The notes: generated by a model from the sequence alone, not told the origin. Numbered from the stretch's first letter, positions 27,063 through 35,834 are shown. The stretch is DNA of 64,000 bases from Microbacterium sp. TPD7012 (GCF_003075395.1 NZ_QDFV01000001.1:372001-436000); one strand, 5' to 3'. Numbers and translations: made by a program.

Positions 27063-28324
27063 TCGACGACGCCACACGCGCCTTGCTCGGCAGTCTGGGA
27101 GGGGTGGGTGTCGGCCCGGGCTCGCTTGCGGGGGTGGTGGTGGTCGACGTCACCCGGGTGGTGGCCGGTCCGTACTGCTCGATGATCCTGGCCGACCTCG
27201 GTGCCACCGTCATCAAGGTCGAGAATCCCGATGACCCGGACTACACGCGGACTTTCCCACCGCTGCTGCCGCGCGAGGGGGAGGAGCCGCTGAGCGGATT
27301 CTTCGCGCAGTTCAACCGCAACAAGCTGGGTGTGACCCTGAACCTGAAGAGTCCGGATGCAGCGGCGGTGCTCGACCGCCTGGTGGCGCGGGCCGACGTG
27401 CTCGTCGAGAACTTCCGCCCTGGCACCATGGACCGGCTCGGACACGGCTACCAGCGCCTGCGCCGAGTGAATCCGCGGCTCGTGTACGCGGCGCTCAGCG
27501 GGTACGGCCAGTCCGGTCCCTACCGGCTGCGCCCGGCCTACGACAACAGTGCGCAGGCCACCGGCGGTCTCTGGTCGATGAACGGAGAGGCGGGCAGCCC
27601 CCCGACGCGCGTCGGCACGATCATCGGCGACCTCGCTGCGAGTCTCTACGGAGTGATCGGAGTGCTCGCGGCTTTACGCCACGCAGAGCAGACCGGCGAG
27701 GGTCAGCTCGTCGACATCTCGCAGCAGGACTCCGTCCTCACCCTCACCGAGAACGCGGTGGTCGCCTACACAGCCGACGGCGTCATCCCGAAGCCGCTCG
27801 GCAACGAGCATCCATTCGTCCGTCCTTATGAGCTCTTCCCGTGCCGCGACGGGTTCGTCTTCTTCGGCGGCTACACCGACAAGTTCTGGCGCATCTCGTG
27901 CGAGACGTTCGGAAGCCCGGCCGACTGGGACGACAACCCCGACCTGCACGCCATGGCGACCCGGTTCGACGCCGAGGTGTACCAGGAGAGGGTGCGGCCG
28001 CTGGTGGTTCGATGGTTCGCCGATCGCACCAAAGCCGAGCTCGAGGCGCTCGCCGGCGACCTGGTGCCGCTCAGCGCCGTGAAGGACATCGGCGAGGTGG
28101 TCGAGGACCCGCAGATCGCGGCCCGCGGCATGATCGTCGACAGCGACTACCCCGGACACGGCTCCCTTCGTACCTTCGGCTCTCCCGTGAAGCTCGACCG
28201 CACACCCCCGCAGACGGCGGGACTCGCCCCCGACATCGGGCAGCACACGACCCGCGTGCTGATCGATTTCCTCGGCTACTCGGGCGACGAGGTCGAGGCG
28301 CTGCGCGTGGGAGGCACGGTCTGA
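27059..28324 (+). CDS. Class III CoA-transferase (CaiB/BaiF family), second copy
   Basis: A 421-residue CoA-transferase with 'GVVVVDVTRVVAGPYCSMIL', 'ENFRPGTMDRLG' and a catalytic Asp at ~D191 in 'IIGDLAASLY'. It overlaps the transporter stop by four bases. Side-by-side reading with the enzyme at 7945 shows long shared stretches and the same C-terminal pattern, so the two are paralogues. It probably activates the carboxylate brought in by the MHS transporter. Confidence 0.92.
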   Translation: MIDDATRALLGSLGGVGVGPGSLAGVVVVDVTRVVAGPYCSMILADLGATVIKVENPDDPDYTRTFPPLLPREGEEPLSGFFAQFNRNKLGVTLNLKSPDAAAVLDRLVARADVLVENFRPGTMDRLGHGYQRLRRVNPRLVYAALSGYGQSGPYRLRPAYDNSAQATGGLWSMNGEAGSPPTRVGTIIGDLAASLYGVIGVLAALRHAEQTGEGQLVDISQQDSVLTLTENAVVAYTADGVIPKPLGNEHPFVRPYELFPCRDGFVFFGGYTDKFWRISCETFGSPADWDDNPDLHAMATRFDAEVYQERVRPLVVRWFADRTKAELEALAGDLVPLSAVKDIGEVVEDPQIAARGMIVDSDYPGHGSLRTFGSPVKLDRTPPQTAGLAPDIGQHTTRVLIDFLGYSGDEVEALRVGGTV

Positions 28325-29097
28325 TGGGGATCCGTCTCGAGAGGCAGGGCGGTGTCGGCGTGATCACCATCGACCGGCCGGAGAAGCTCAACGCGCTGAC
28401 CCTGTCGATGTACGACGAACTGGGCGATGCGTTCGCCGAGGTGCGCGATGACGACCGCGTCGGTGTCGCCGTGCTCACCGGCGAGGGCGACCGCGCTTTC
28501 TGCGTGGGGGCCGACCTCGGCGAATCGATACCGGCGCTGGCCGAGGAGCGCTTCGACATCAGCGAATGGGATGCCGCACACCAGAAGCACTCCACGCTCG
28601 AGAAGCCAGTCATCGCCGCCGTCAACGGCCTGTGTCTGGGAGGAGGCTTCGAGATCATGCTGTCGACCGACATCCGTCTCGCTGCGGCACAGGCCGAGTT
28701 CGGGCTTCCCGAGACCGGGGTGGGGGTCGTCCCGGCCGGCGGCACGCTCGTGCGGCTGGTGCGACAGATCCCGTACGCCTTCGCGATGGACCTGATGCTG
28801 CGCGGCGACCGGATCGACGCCGACACGGCCCTTCGCTACGGGCTCGTCAACCGGGTGGTGCCGGCTGCGGACCTGCACGACGAGGCTCTCGCCTTGGCCG
28901 AGCAGATCCTGACGAAGAGCCGCACCGCCGTCGCCACCGTGAAACGTGCGGTGCGGGCGTTGCAGGACCTGCCGGAGGACGAGGCGTTCCGCCAGGAAGC
29001 CGTGCTCGGGCAGCAGGCGTTCGCGAGCGCCGACGCCCGTGAGGGTCTTGCGGCTTTCGCGCAGCGCCGCGCGCCGGTCTTCGCGTCACACGCATAA
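28324..29097 (+). CDS. Enoyl-CoA hydratase/isomerase family protein
   Basis: A 257-residue crotonase-fold protein. 'ITIDRPEKLNALTLSMYDEL' opens the fold, the first oxyanion-hole segment is 'RAFCVGADLGES', and the second is 'GLCLGGGFEIMLSTDIRLA' followed by 'GLPETGVGVVPAGG', which retains the catalytic-type Glu of hydratases. The start shares one base with the previous stop. It would hydrate the enoyl-CoA derived from the acid activated by the CoA-transferase. Confidence 0.92.
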   Translation: MGIRLERQGGVGVITIDRPEKLNALTLSMYDELGDAFAEVRDDDRVGVAVLTGEGDRAFCVGADLGESIPALAEERFDISEWDAAHQKHSTLEKPVIAAVNGLCLGGGFEIMLSTDIRLAAAQAEFGLPETGVGVVPAGGTLVRLVRQIPYAFAMDLMLRGDRIDADTALRYGLVNRVVPAADLHDEALALAEQILTKSRTAVATVKRAVRALQDLPEDEAFRQEAVLGQQAFASADAREGLAAFAQRRAPVFASHA

Positions 29098-29157
29098 GGC
29101 GGAACCGGCGCTCGTAGACTGCTGTCGATCCCGATGGCCGTTTCCCGAGGAGGTGCG

Positions 29158-31074
29158 ATGGCCGAGAAGTCCCGAGTCTCGTCCGGTGCGTCCTCGGCTC
29201 TGGTGCACGAGGTGGTCGCCGCCATCCGCTCCGAGCCGGGCGAGGGCATGGTCGCACTCGCCGAGCTGCTGGGCGAGGCCGATGTCGCCGCCACCGAGGT
29301 CGAGCAGCTGCTGGCCTCGGTACAGGAGTCGCAGCAGCTGACCGCGCGGCTGCGACGCCGAGCGACCGAGTTGGAGGCGCTGTTCTCGACCGCGCGCGAA
29401 CTCGTGCGTCTGCAGGACGTCACGGATGTGCTGCGCCGCCTGGTCGAGCGCGCGCACGAGCTGATGGGGACGGATGTCACGTATCTCTCCGAGGTCGACG
29501 ACGCACGGGGCGATCTGCGCGTGCGCTACTCGGTGGGAACCGTCACGCCGGAGTTCCGGGATCTGCTGGTCCCGGCGGGCTTCGGGCTCGCGAGCCTCGT
29601 GGCGGAGAGCCGGGAGCCGGTATGGGTGCGGCAGTACGCGCGGATGGCGGATGCGCCGCATGATGCAGCCATCGACGCAGCGGTCGAACGCGAAGGGCTC
29701 GTGTCGTTCCTCGGGGTCCCGCTCGCCGTCGGCGATGAGGTCCTCGGTGCCCTCTTCGCCTGCAACCGCCACGCCCACGACTTCACGCCCGACCAGGTGC
29801 TGCTTCTCTCGGGGTTCGCCGATCACGCGGCTGCCGTCCTGCACAGCGCGCGCGTGCTGGCCGACAGCGCGGCTGCCAGGGCGCGTGCCGAGGACGCCTA
29901 CGGGGAGCTGCAGCGGCATCTCGCGGCGACGCAGGTGGCGAGCAGCATCCATGAGCAGCTGACGGCCGCGGTGATGTCGGGGGCGACCATCGTCGATCTG
30001 GTCACGACGCTCTCGGGACGGCTGGGCCGGCGCGTCTGGGCACTGGACCAGGGGGCCCGTCCGCTCGGCGCCTCGACCGGAGCCGTCCGCGGTCTTCCCG
30101 CGAGGGCGCTGCTTGCCGCGGCGGTCCGCGCGAGTCAGCGAAGCGGTCACGCGGAGCCGGTCGACCAGGGCGGTGATCGTTGGCTGGTGGTCGCGATCCT
30201 CGGTGCCGATCGGGCGCTCGGCGCCATCGTCGCCGAGAGCGAGGGGGCGGATGCGCCGGCCGACGACGTGGTCCGACCGACGCTGGAGCGCGCAGCGCAC
30301 GTCGCCGCGCTGGTGTCTTTCAAGCGCGACGCGGCATCGGCGCTCCGGGCCGACCGCCGGGCGCGGGCGCTGCTCGGAGTGCTCGAAGGGGACACGGCTC
30401 AGGCGGCCGCGGACCTCTCCGCCGAGTTCCCTGCGAAGATCACCGCGTGTGCCGTGGTCGATGTCCAGGCGGACGGCGTGCTCACCGCGGCGGCCGAGGC
30501 CGTCGGAGACGAGGGGATCGTGGCCGTGCGCGGAGCGCACCTGATCATCGCGTGGGCGGTGCCGGACGCGACCGACGCGACGGAGCGGATGCGCCGCATG
30601 ATCGCCGACCGCCTGCGCCGACCCGGCATCCGCGCCGTTGTGGCGGTGGTTGACCACGCGGTTTCGCTCCGGTCCGCCGCCGACCGCGCCGCACGTGACC
30701 TGCGGATGCTCGTCCCTCTCGGGATCGCCGACGCGACCGTGCGGTCCGATGCCTTCGCGCCCTACCACGTGCTCACATCGGCCGCACCCGATGCGGTGTC
30801 CCGATTCGTCGAGGATGTGCTCGGTCCGGTGCGCGAATGGGACTCCCGCCGGGGCACCGCGCTCGTCCAGACTCTCGCCGCCTACTTCGACGGAGGCGGC
30901 AGCAGGCAGGCGGCGGCGGTGTCGCTGCGTGTGCACAAGAATACGATCCAGCAGCGTCTGGAGCGCATCTGGACACTGCTCGAAGGCGACTGGGACGACG
31001 CCGAGTACCGGTTCCGCGTGCAGGCGGCGGTCCGCCTCGAGAACCTGCGGCTCCGGCTGACCGCGGGCGGGTGA
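29158..31074 (+). CDS. GAF-domain transcriptional regulator with PucR/CdaR-type C-terminal helix-turn-helix, second copy
   Basis: A 638-residue regulator with the same architecture as the one at 2661-4571: an N-terminal helical stretch, GAF domain (~65-225, 'LVSFLGVPLAVGDEVLGALF'), middle CdaR-like region, and HTH_30 near residues 575-635 ('RVHKNTIQQRLERI'). The ATG at 29158 is preceded by GAGGAGGTG and is preferred over the in-frame ATG at 29134. It lies 60 bp after the hydratase gene on the same strand and probably controls the 25692 operon, the 31170 operon, or both. Confidence 0.88.
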   Translation: MAEKSRVSSGASSALVHEVVAAIRSEPGEGMVALAELLGEADVAATEVEQLLASVQESQQLTARLRRRATELEALFSTARELVRLQDVTDVLRRLVERAHELMGTDVTYLSEVDDARGDLRVRYSVGTVTPEFRDLLVPAGFGLASLVAESREPVWVRQYARMADAPHDAAIDAAVEREGLVSFLGVPLAVGDEVLGALFACNRHAHDFTPDQVLLLSGFADHAAAVLHSARVLADSAAARARAEDAYGELQRHLAATQVASSIHEQLTAAVMSGATIVDLVTTLSGRLGRRVWALDQGARPLGASTGAVRGLPARALLAAAVRASQRSGHAEPVDQGGDRWLVVAILGADRALGAIVAESEGADAPADDVVRPTLERAAHVAALVSFKRDAASALRADRRARALLGVLEGDTAQAAADLSAEFPAKITACAVVDVQADGVLTAAAEAVGDEGIVAVRGAHLIIAWAVPDATDATERMRRMIADRLRRPGIRAVVAVVDHAVSLRSAADRAARDLRMLVPLGIADATVRSDAFAPYHVLTSAAPDAVSRFVEDVLGPVREWDSRRGTALVQTLAAYFDGGGSRQAAAVSLRVHKNTIQQRLERIWTLLEGDWDDAEYRFRVQAAVRLENLRLRLTAGG

Positions 31075-31083
31075 CGGTCCCCA

Positions 31084-31104
31084 ACTGTGTGGTGCGGGCA
31101 CAGT
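31084..31104. promoter_or_regulatory. Inverted repeat after the GAF regulator, candidate operator
   Basis: ACTGTG (31084-31089), 9 nt, then CACAGT (31099-31104), in the short intergenic region upstream of the PPOX gene. It resembles the repeat over the PucR start at 16310-16330 but has a longer spacer. It may also act as a weak hairpin behind the regulator gene. Confidence 0.3.
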
Positions 31105-31134
31105 CGCGATCGTGGATGCTGTGACGAACTGACG

Positions 31135-31163
31135 ATGACACGACCGTCATCCGTGTCTAGCGT
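31135..31163 (+). promoter_or_regulatory. Promoter and overlapping inverted repeat for a leaderless PPOX transcript
   Basis: ATGACA (31135-31140) and TAGCGT (31158-31163) are 17 bp apart, and the ATG of the PPOX gene starts six bases after the -10 with no ribosome site. A perfect inverted repeat GATGAC-N6-GTCATC (31134-31151) lies across the -35 and spacer, a good place for a repressor. The -10 and its distance to the ATG are identical to those of the DUF917 promoter at 16359-16387. Confidence 0.5.
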
Positions 31164-31169
31164 CGAAGG

Positions 31170-31796
31170 ATGGACGTTCGTGATTTTCGACCCGTCGATC
31201 TGGGCGCCCTCAGAGCGACCCTCGGGGAACCAGAGGCGCCGACCACGCAGAAGATCACCGATCATCTCGACGAGAACTGCCTGGCGTTTCTCGCTCATTC
31301 GCCTTTCTGCTGCCTGTCGACGTCGGACTCGGCAGGGAACTGCGACTGCTCGCCCCGCGGCGACTACCCCGGTTTCGTCCGTGCGTTGGATGCGCGCACC
31401 CTCGTCATCCCCGACCGCCTCGGAAACAAGATCGCGGACTCGATGACGAACATCCTCGACAACGGCCACGTCGGACTGCTGTGCTTCGTCCCAGGCATGA
31501 CCGAGACCCTCCGGATCAACGGCACCGCCACCGTGACCGACGATGCCGCGCTCCTGACCATGCTGGAGCAGGACCACGCGGTTCCGGATCTCGCGATCGT
31601 GATCCGCACCGAGCAGGTCTACCTGCACTGCGGCCGCGCGCTGCTTCGGGCGGGGCTGTGGGATCCGGAGACGCAGGACCTCGCGGAGGAGGTGCCGAGC
31701 TCCGGTCAGATCTGGGCGAGCATGTCCGGTTGGGACCCGACGGTGGGCAGTGCGATCGACGATGCGATGGCCGGCGCCTACCGGGTGCTGTACTGA
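31170..31796 (+). CDS. Pyridoxamine 5'-phosphate oxidase-family flavoprotein (MSMEG_1061-like)
   Basis: A 208-residue split-barrel FMN protein. 'LSTSDSAGNCDCSPRGDYPGF' (~50-70) and 'LVIPDRLGNKIADSMTNIL' are typical of the PPOX subgroup called FMN-dependent MSMEG_1061-type, whose members bind FMN or related cofactors and act on small molecules, sometimes as reductases. It is followed directly by a phthalate-dioxygenase-reductase-like protein (gene junction TGAATG at 31794-31799), which could supply electrons. Substrate unknown. Confidence 0.85.
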   Translation: MDVRDFRPVDLGALRATLGEPEAPTTQKITDHLDENCLAFLAHSPFCCLSTSDSAGNCDCSPRGDYPGFVRALDARTLVIPDRLGNKIADSMTNILDNGHVGLLCFVPGMTETLRINGTATVTDDAALLTMLEQDHAVPDLAIVIRTEQVYLHCGRALLRAGLWDPETQDLAEEVPSSGQIWASMSGWDPTVGSAIDDAMAGAYRVLY

Positions 31797-32741
31797 ATGC
31801 GCTCTCGAGCGGGGATGATCCCCCTCCTCGTCAGTGAGATCCTCCGGGAGACGCCGTCGATCGTCAGCGTACGACTCGAAGCTCCCGACGCCTCGCCGCT
31901 TCCGCCCTGGCTGCCGGGAGCGCATATCGACGTGCAGCTCATCACGCGGCATGAGCGCCAGTACTCGCTGTGCGGAGACCCATCGGATGTGACGGGATAT
32001 CGGATCGCCGTGCTGCGCGAGCCGTTGTCCCGCGGTGGCTCGCACTACATCCACTCCTTCCTCCGCGTGGGCAGTCGCGTATGGGTGCGGCCGCCCCGCA
32101 ACCTCTTCGCGCTCTCCGACGCACCCGCCCACCTGCTGGTCGCGGCCGGCATCGGGATCACTCCGATCCTTGCGATGGCTCGGCACCTGGCATCCGGAAC
32201 CGCGGACTGGCGTATGGTCTATCTCGTTCGCCATCGCGAAGACATCGCATTCTCGACGGATCTCGACGCCTTCGGCGATCGCGTCGAGATCCATGTCAGC
32301 TCGGAGCGCGGGCGGCTCGACCTGGCGGGTCTGCTCGGCGGGATCGCGCCGGGTACCGCGGTCTACGCCTGCGGGCCGCAGGGATTCATCGACGTCCTCG
32401 CCGGGCTCGACGGCGCGCTGCCAGAAGGCGGCAGCATCCACGTCGAGCGCTTCGAGCCGAAGCCCCGAGAGCATAGGCCGAACGAGACGTTCTCCGTGGT
32501 GTGCTCTCGATCGGACGTGACCGTGGAGGTGCCGGCTCAGCGGTCGATGCTCGATGCCCTCGAGGACGCCGGCGTCGCCGTCGACGGCTCATGTCGTCGG
32601 GGCGTCTGCGGTTCGTGCGCGCTGAGCGTGCTCGAGGGGATCCCCGAGCATCGCGACTCCCTCAACGCGGATGACGACTCGATGACGATCTATCCCTGCG
32701 TGTCGAGGTCGATCTCGCCGGAGCTCGTCGTCGACGTCTAG
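31797..32741 (+). CDS. PDR/VanB-type oxidoreductase (flavin, NAD and [2Fe-2S] domains)
   Basis: A 314-residue electron-transfer reductase. Residues ~1-100 are a flavin-binding barrel with 'RQYSLCGDP', residues ~105-220 an NAD-binding domain with 'LVAAGIGITPIL', and residues ~225-314 a plant-type ferredoxin with the cluster ligands in C-X4-C-X2-C ('SCRRGVCGSCALSV') and a later Cys ('YPCVSRS'). Such proteins pass electrons from NAD(P)H to Rieske oxygenases or other acceptors. No Rieske oxygenase is present in the window; the adjacent PPOX flavoprotein is the only obvious partner. A second ATG at 31815 is a possible start. Confidence 0.9.
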   Translation: MRSRAGMIPLLVSEILRETPSIVSVRLEAPDASPLPPWLPGAHIDVQLITRHERQYSLCGDPSDVTGYRIAVLREPLSRGGSHYIHSFLRVGSRVWVRPPRNLFALSDAPAHLLVAAGIGITPILAMARHLASGTADWRMVYLVRHREDIAFSTDLDAFGDRVEIHVSSERGRLDLAGLLGGIAPGTAVYACGPQGFIDVLAGLDGALPEGGSIHVERFEPKPREHRPNETFSVVCSRSDVTVEVPAQRSMLDALEDAGVAVDGSCRRGVCGSCALSVLEGIPEHRDSLNADDDSMTIYPCVSRSISPELVVDV

Positions 32742-32953
32742 GATTCGTCGTCGCCGGTCTCGACGCCCGGTCCGGGACCAGGTCGCACCGGGGCATCCGG
32801 GGCGATGTCGATCCGGGTGTTCCCGTCGTGCTCGCTCACCTCGATGCGCGGCGCGGCATCGGCCTCGGTGGCATCGGGCGCCGCGGTCAGCTGGTCGTGG
32901 CGCTTCTCCTCGAACGTCTCGTCGTCTGCGGATGGGTGATCAGGCGTGCTCAT
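32738..32953 (-). CDS. Small acidic hypothetical protein
   Basis: A 71-residue acidic, Pro/Asp/Glu-rich protein with no membrane segment and no recognised domain; it ends in 'GPGVETGDDES'. Its stop codon overlaps that of the convergent oxidoreductase gene (shared bases 32738-32741). GAGGAGAGCC precedes the ATG on the minus strand, which supports translation. No function can be suggested; it looks intrinsically disordered. Confidence 0.55.
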   Translation of the reverse strand: MSTPDHPSADDETFEEKRHDQLTAAPDATEADAAPRIEVSEHDGNTRIDIAPDAPVRPGPGPGVETGDDES

Positions 32954-33188
32954 GGCTCTCCTCGGTCGTCATCGTCGAAAGCTACGTTCCGACCGTGCCC
33001 CGCGGCGATGGGGTTGACAGCGGGGGCCCGGATGCGCACTCAGGATTCTCACAGAAACACAGCGCGGCGCGGTCATCCGTTCGCCCGGCACCGATATATT
33101 GTCGTCGCACGAAGGACGGTACGCCGGCCTCCGGCAGGGGCGATCGAGGGGATCGCTTCACGACCTGACACAAGAAACGGGTTCTCTC

Positions 33189-33836
33189 ATGACCGGTACC
33201 GCACGGAAGGCGCTCGCCGAAGGGCTCGCGACCTTCCTCTTCGTCCTCGCCATCATCGCCGCGGTGAACAGCGAAAGCCCGCTGACCCCGCTCGCCATCG
33301 GCTTCACCCTCATGGTCCTCGTCTACTCGACCGGCCACATCTCCGGCGCACACCTGAACCCGGCCGTCTCGGTCGGTGTCTTCCTGCGCGGCGGCCTGAG
33401 CGTCGTGGACTTCATCGCCTACCTCATCGCCCAGTTCATCGGCGGCGCGCTGGCCGCACTGGCCAGCCTCGCGGTCTGGCCCGCCGGCGGAAAGGCCGTG
33501 GTCATCGAGATCGGCCCCGCCTTCCTCGTCGAGGCGCTGTTCACGCTGATCCTCGTCTGGGTCGTCCTCAACACGGCCACCGCGAAGGGCACCGAGGGCA
33601 ACTCCTTCTACGGCCTCGCGATCGGTGCCACGGTGTTCGTCGGTGCGGCGACCGTCGGCTCGATCTCGGGCGGCGGCTTCAACCCGGCCGTGGCCCTCGG
33701 TCTCTCGGTGGGCGGCTACTTCGCCTGGAGCTCGCTGTGGCTCTACATCGTCGCCCCGGTCGTCGGCGCCGTGATCGCCGCGATCCTGTTCCGCGTGCTC
33801 AACGCGGACGACGCCAAGAAGATCGCCGGCGAGTAA
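33189..33836 (+). CDS. MIP-family channel (aquaporin/glycerol facilitator-like)
   Basis: A 215-residue membrane channel with six helices and the two NPA half-helices ('SGAHLNPAVSVG' ~58-69 and 'SGGGFNPAVALG' ~163-174). It is short compared with glycerol facilitators (~260-280) and close to water-channel size, so water or a small neutral solute is likely. The 235-bp upstream region contains TATATT (33095-33100), a possible -10, but no convincing -35. A hairpin terminator follows at 33848-33882. Confidence 0.92.
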   Translation: MTGTARKALAEGLATFLFVLAIIAAVNSESPLTPLAIGFTLMVLVYSTGHISGAHLNPAVSVGVFLRGGLSVVDFIAYLIAQFIGGALAALASLAVWPAGGKAVVIEIGPAFLVEALFTLILVWVVLNTATAKGTEGNSFYGLAIGATVFVGAATVGSISGGGFNPAVALGLSVGGYFAWSSLWLYIVAPVVGAVIAAILFRVLNADDAKKIAGE

Positions 33837-33847
33837 CCCGCTGCCAC

Positions 33848-33882
33848 GAAGCGCCGCGTCCTCTGCGAGGGCGCGGCGCTTC
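33848..33882 (+). terminator. Hairpin terminator after the aquaporin gene
   Basis: GAAGCGCCGCG (33848-33858) pairs perfectly with CGCGGCGCTTC (33872-33882), giving an 11-bp GC-rich stem with a 13-nt loop, 12 bp after the stop codon. It has no long T-run but fits the GC-rich terminators common in actinobacteria. Confidence 0.65.
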
Positions 33883-33960
33883 TGCGTGCGGGCCTCTCCG
33901 TCGAGCGATGTCCGCCACGCGGGGGATGCGGGCGCCGACGCGGCGACGTACCGTGAAGCC

Positions 33961-34632
33961 ATGCTGATCGTCGAGGAGCTCCATCTGCTGCTCACCCGGC
34001 CCGACGGCCGAGTCGAGAGCGCGGCGAGCGTGCACCGTCTGTTCGGCGCGATCGCCGCCGTCATCGTCGACCTCTCCCTCCGCGACCGCGTCGTGGTGAC
34101 GGAGGAGAAGAACCCGGCCGTGCAGGTCGTCTCCGCCGATCCGATCGGCGACCCGGTCCTCGACACGGCGCTCGCGCGCCTCGCTCCCCTGAGCGGCAAG
34201 CGCCTGCAGTCGCTCCTCATGCGCTCGAAGCTCGATCCGCTGGACCAGGTCGTCGAATCGCTCGTCGCACAGGGCGTTCTCGTGCGCGGAGAGCGGGGCT
34301 TCTTCGGGTGGGGCTCGCTGCGCACGCCCGAGTCGGACCCCGGGCCGGAGATGCTGATCCGCTCCCGCCTCGCGGCCGTGCTGTCGGGATCGGCCGCGCC
34401 CGCCCTGGCCGACGTGACGATCCTCGCCATCCTGCAGGGGATGAACGCGGCGCATCCGATCCTCAAGAACGAGGCGGCCGGGGCGTCGGCGGGTCAGCTC
34501 AAGAAGCGGATCGAGCAGCTTGTCGCGGGCTCGGCGGCCGGTGATGCCGTCACGAAGGCCGTGAACACGGCGATCGCCGCGGCGCTGATGGCCGCGATGA
34601 CACCGGTCATCGTGGCGACCACGACCGGCTGA
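33961..34632 (+). CDS. GPP34 (Golgi phosphoprotein 3-like) family protein
   Basis: A 223-residue protein of the GOLPH3/VPS74 family, seen from 'LIVEELHLLLTRPDGRV' at the start, 'VVDLSLRDRVVV'-like text (~33-45; read IVDLSLRDRVVV here), 'LDQVVESLVAQGVLVRGE' and the C-terminal helix 'AINAALAAAM'-like region. Eukaryotic members bind phosphoinositides; bacterial members are common in actinobacteria but have no settled function, with a peripheral-membrane or lipid-related role often assumed. It stands alone between the aquaporin terminator and a convergent MFS gene 11 bp away. Confidence 0.82.
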   Translation: MLIVEELHLLLTRPDGRVESAASVHRLFGAIAAVIVDLSLRDRVVVTEEKNPAVQVVSADPIGDPVLDTALARLAPLSGKRLQSLLMRSKLDPLDQVVESLVAQGVLVRGERGFFGWGSLRTPESDPGPEMLIRSRLAAVLSGSAAPALADVTILAILQGMNAAHPILKNEAAGASAGQLKKRIEQLVAGSAAGDAVTKAVNTAIAAALMAAMTPVIVATTTG

Positions 34633-34643
34633 TCACCGCGGCG

Positions 34644-35834
34644 TCAGGACGCCACGGCGGCGGCCGTCGCGTGCCGGTCGGACTCCGCGGGGACGCGAGT
34701 GCGCGCGGCGGCGATCAGCATGACCACCAGAGCGACCGCGGTGATGATCGCGCCCAGCCAGATCGGCGAGGTGTATCCGAGGCCGGCGGAGATGCCCACG
34801 CCCCCTGCCCAGGCGCCGAGGGCGTTGCCGACGTTGAACGCACCGATGTTGGCGCCGGAGGCGAGCGTGGGCGCGCCGCCCGCGTACTGCATCACCCTGC
34901 TCTGCAGGCCCGGCACGGTGCCGAATCCGAACCCGCCCATCAGGAAGAGCGCGACGATCGTCGCGATCCCGGACGATGCGAAGAACGCGAACAGAGCGAG
35001 CACCACGACCAGCGCGGCGATGAAGACGATCAGGGTGCGGTCGATGGCGCGGTCGGCGAGACGGCCGCCGAGCCAGTTGCCGAGCACGAGTCCGCCGCCG
35101 AACAGCACCAGCAGCCACGGCACGGCCGAGGACGCGAAGCCGCTGACTTCCGTGAGCGTGTACGCGATGTACGTGAACGCCCCGAACATCCCGCCGAAGG
35201 CGAGGATCGTGACGGTCAGCGAGAACCACACCTGGCCGGATCGGAAAGCTCGCAGCTCCTGGCGGAGGCTGATGCTCTGGTCGGGCCGCGGGAGGGCAGG
35301 CACGAGTGCGGCGATGCCGATGAAGGCCAGCACGCCGATCGCGGAGATCGTCCAGAAGGTCGAGCGCCAACCGAACTCCTGGCCGAGGAACGTGCCGAAC
35401 GGCACGCCGAAGACGTTCGCGGCGGTGAGGCCCGTGAACATGATCGCGATGGCTCCGGCCTTCTTCTCCGGGGCGACCAGGCCCGCCGCGACGACGGAGC
35501 CGATGCCGAAGAACGCTCCGTGGCAGAGGGCGGCGATGATCCGGCCGATCATGGCGGTGCCGTAGTCGGGAGCGAGAGCCGTGAGCGCGTTGCCCAGGAT
35601 GAAGAGCACGAGGAGGCCGAGCAGCACGGGCTTGCGGGGCAGGCGCGTCGTCGCGGCGGTCAGCAGCAGGGCGCCGACGACGACGGCCAGCGCGTACCCG
35701 GAGATGAGCCAGCCGGCCGCGGATTCGGTGACGCCGTATTCGGTCGCGACCTCCGGCAGCAAGCCCATGATGACGAACTCGGTGAGTCCGATGCCGAACG
35801 CCCCGATGGCGAGGGCGATCAGTCCTACTGGCAT
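34644..35834 (-). CDS. MFS transporter, drug/arabinose-efflux (AraJ/DHA1-like) type
   Basis: A 396-residue protein with twelve predicted membrane helices. 'LAIGAFGIGLTEFVIMGLLP' at the N-terminus is typical of AraJ/YdhP-like DHA1 efflux proteins, and 'GRIIAALCHGAFFGIGSVVAAGLV' (in two parts) marks helix 4. The ATG at 35834 has AGGAGA upstream. It is divergent from a MarR regulator at 35945, the usual arrangement for substrate-inducible efflux. Confidence 0.92.
   Translation of the reverse strand: MPVGLIALAIGAFGIGLTEFVIMGLLPEVATEYGVTESAAGWLISGYALAVVVGALLLTAATTRLPRKPVLLGLLVLFILGNALTALAPDYGTAMIGRIIAALCHGAFFGIGSVVAAGLVAPEKKAGAIAIMFTGLTAANVFGVPFGTFLGQEFGWRSTFWTISAIGVLAFIGIAALVPALPRPDQSISLRQELRAFRSGQVWFSLTVTILAFGGMFGAFTYIAYTLTEVSGFASSAVPWLLVLFGGGLVLGNWLGGRLADRAIDRTLIVFIAALVVVLALFAFFASSGIATIVALFLMGGFGFGTVPGLQSRVMQYAGGAPTLASGANIGAFNVGNALGAWAGGVGISAGLGYTSPIWLGAIITAVALVVMLIAAARTRVPAESDRHATAAAVAS

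Noticed and set aside
33014..33019. TTGACA upstream of the aquaporin gene as a -35
   Set aside because: No acceptable -10 at 16-19 bp; TATATT at 33095 is too far away.
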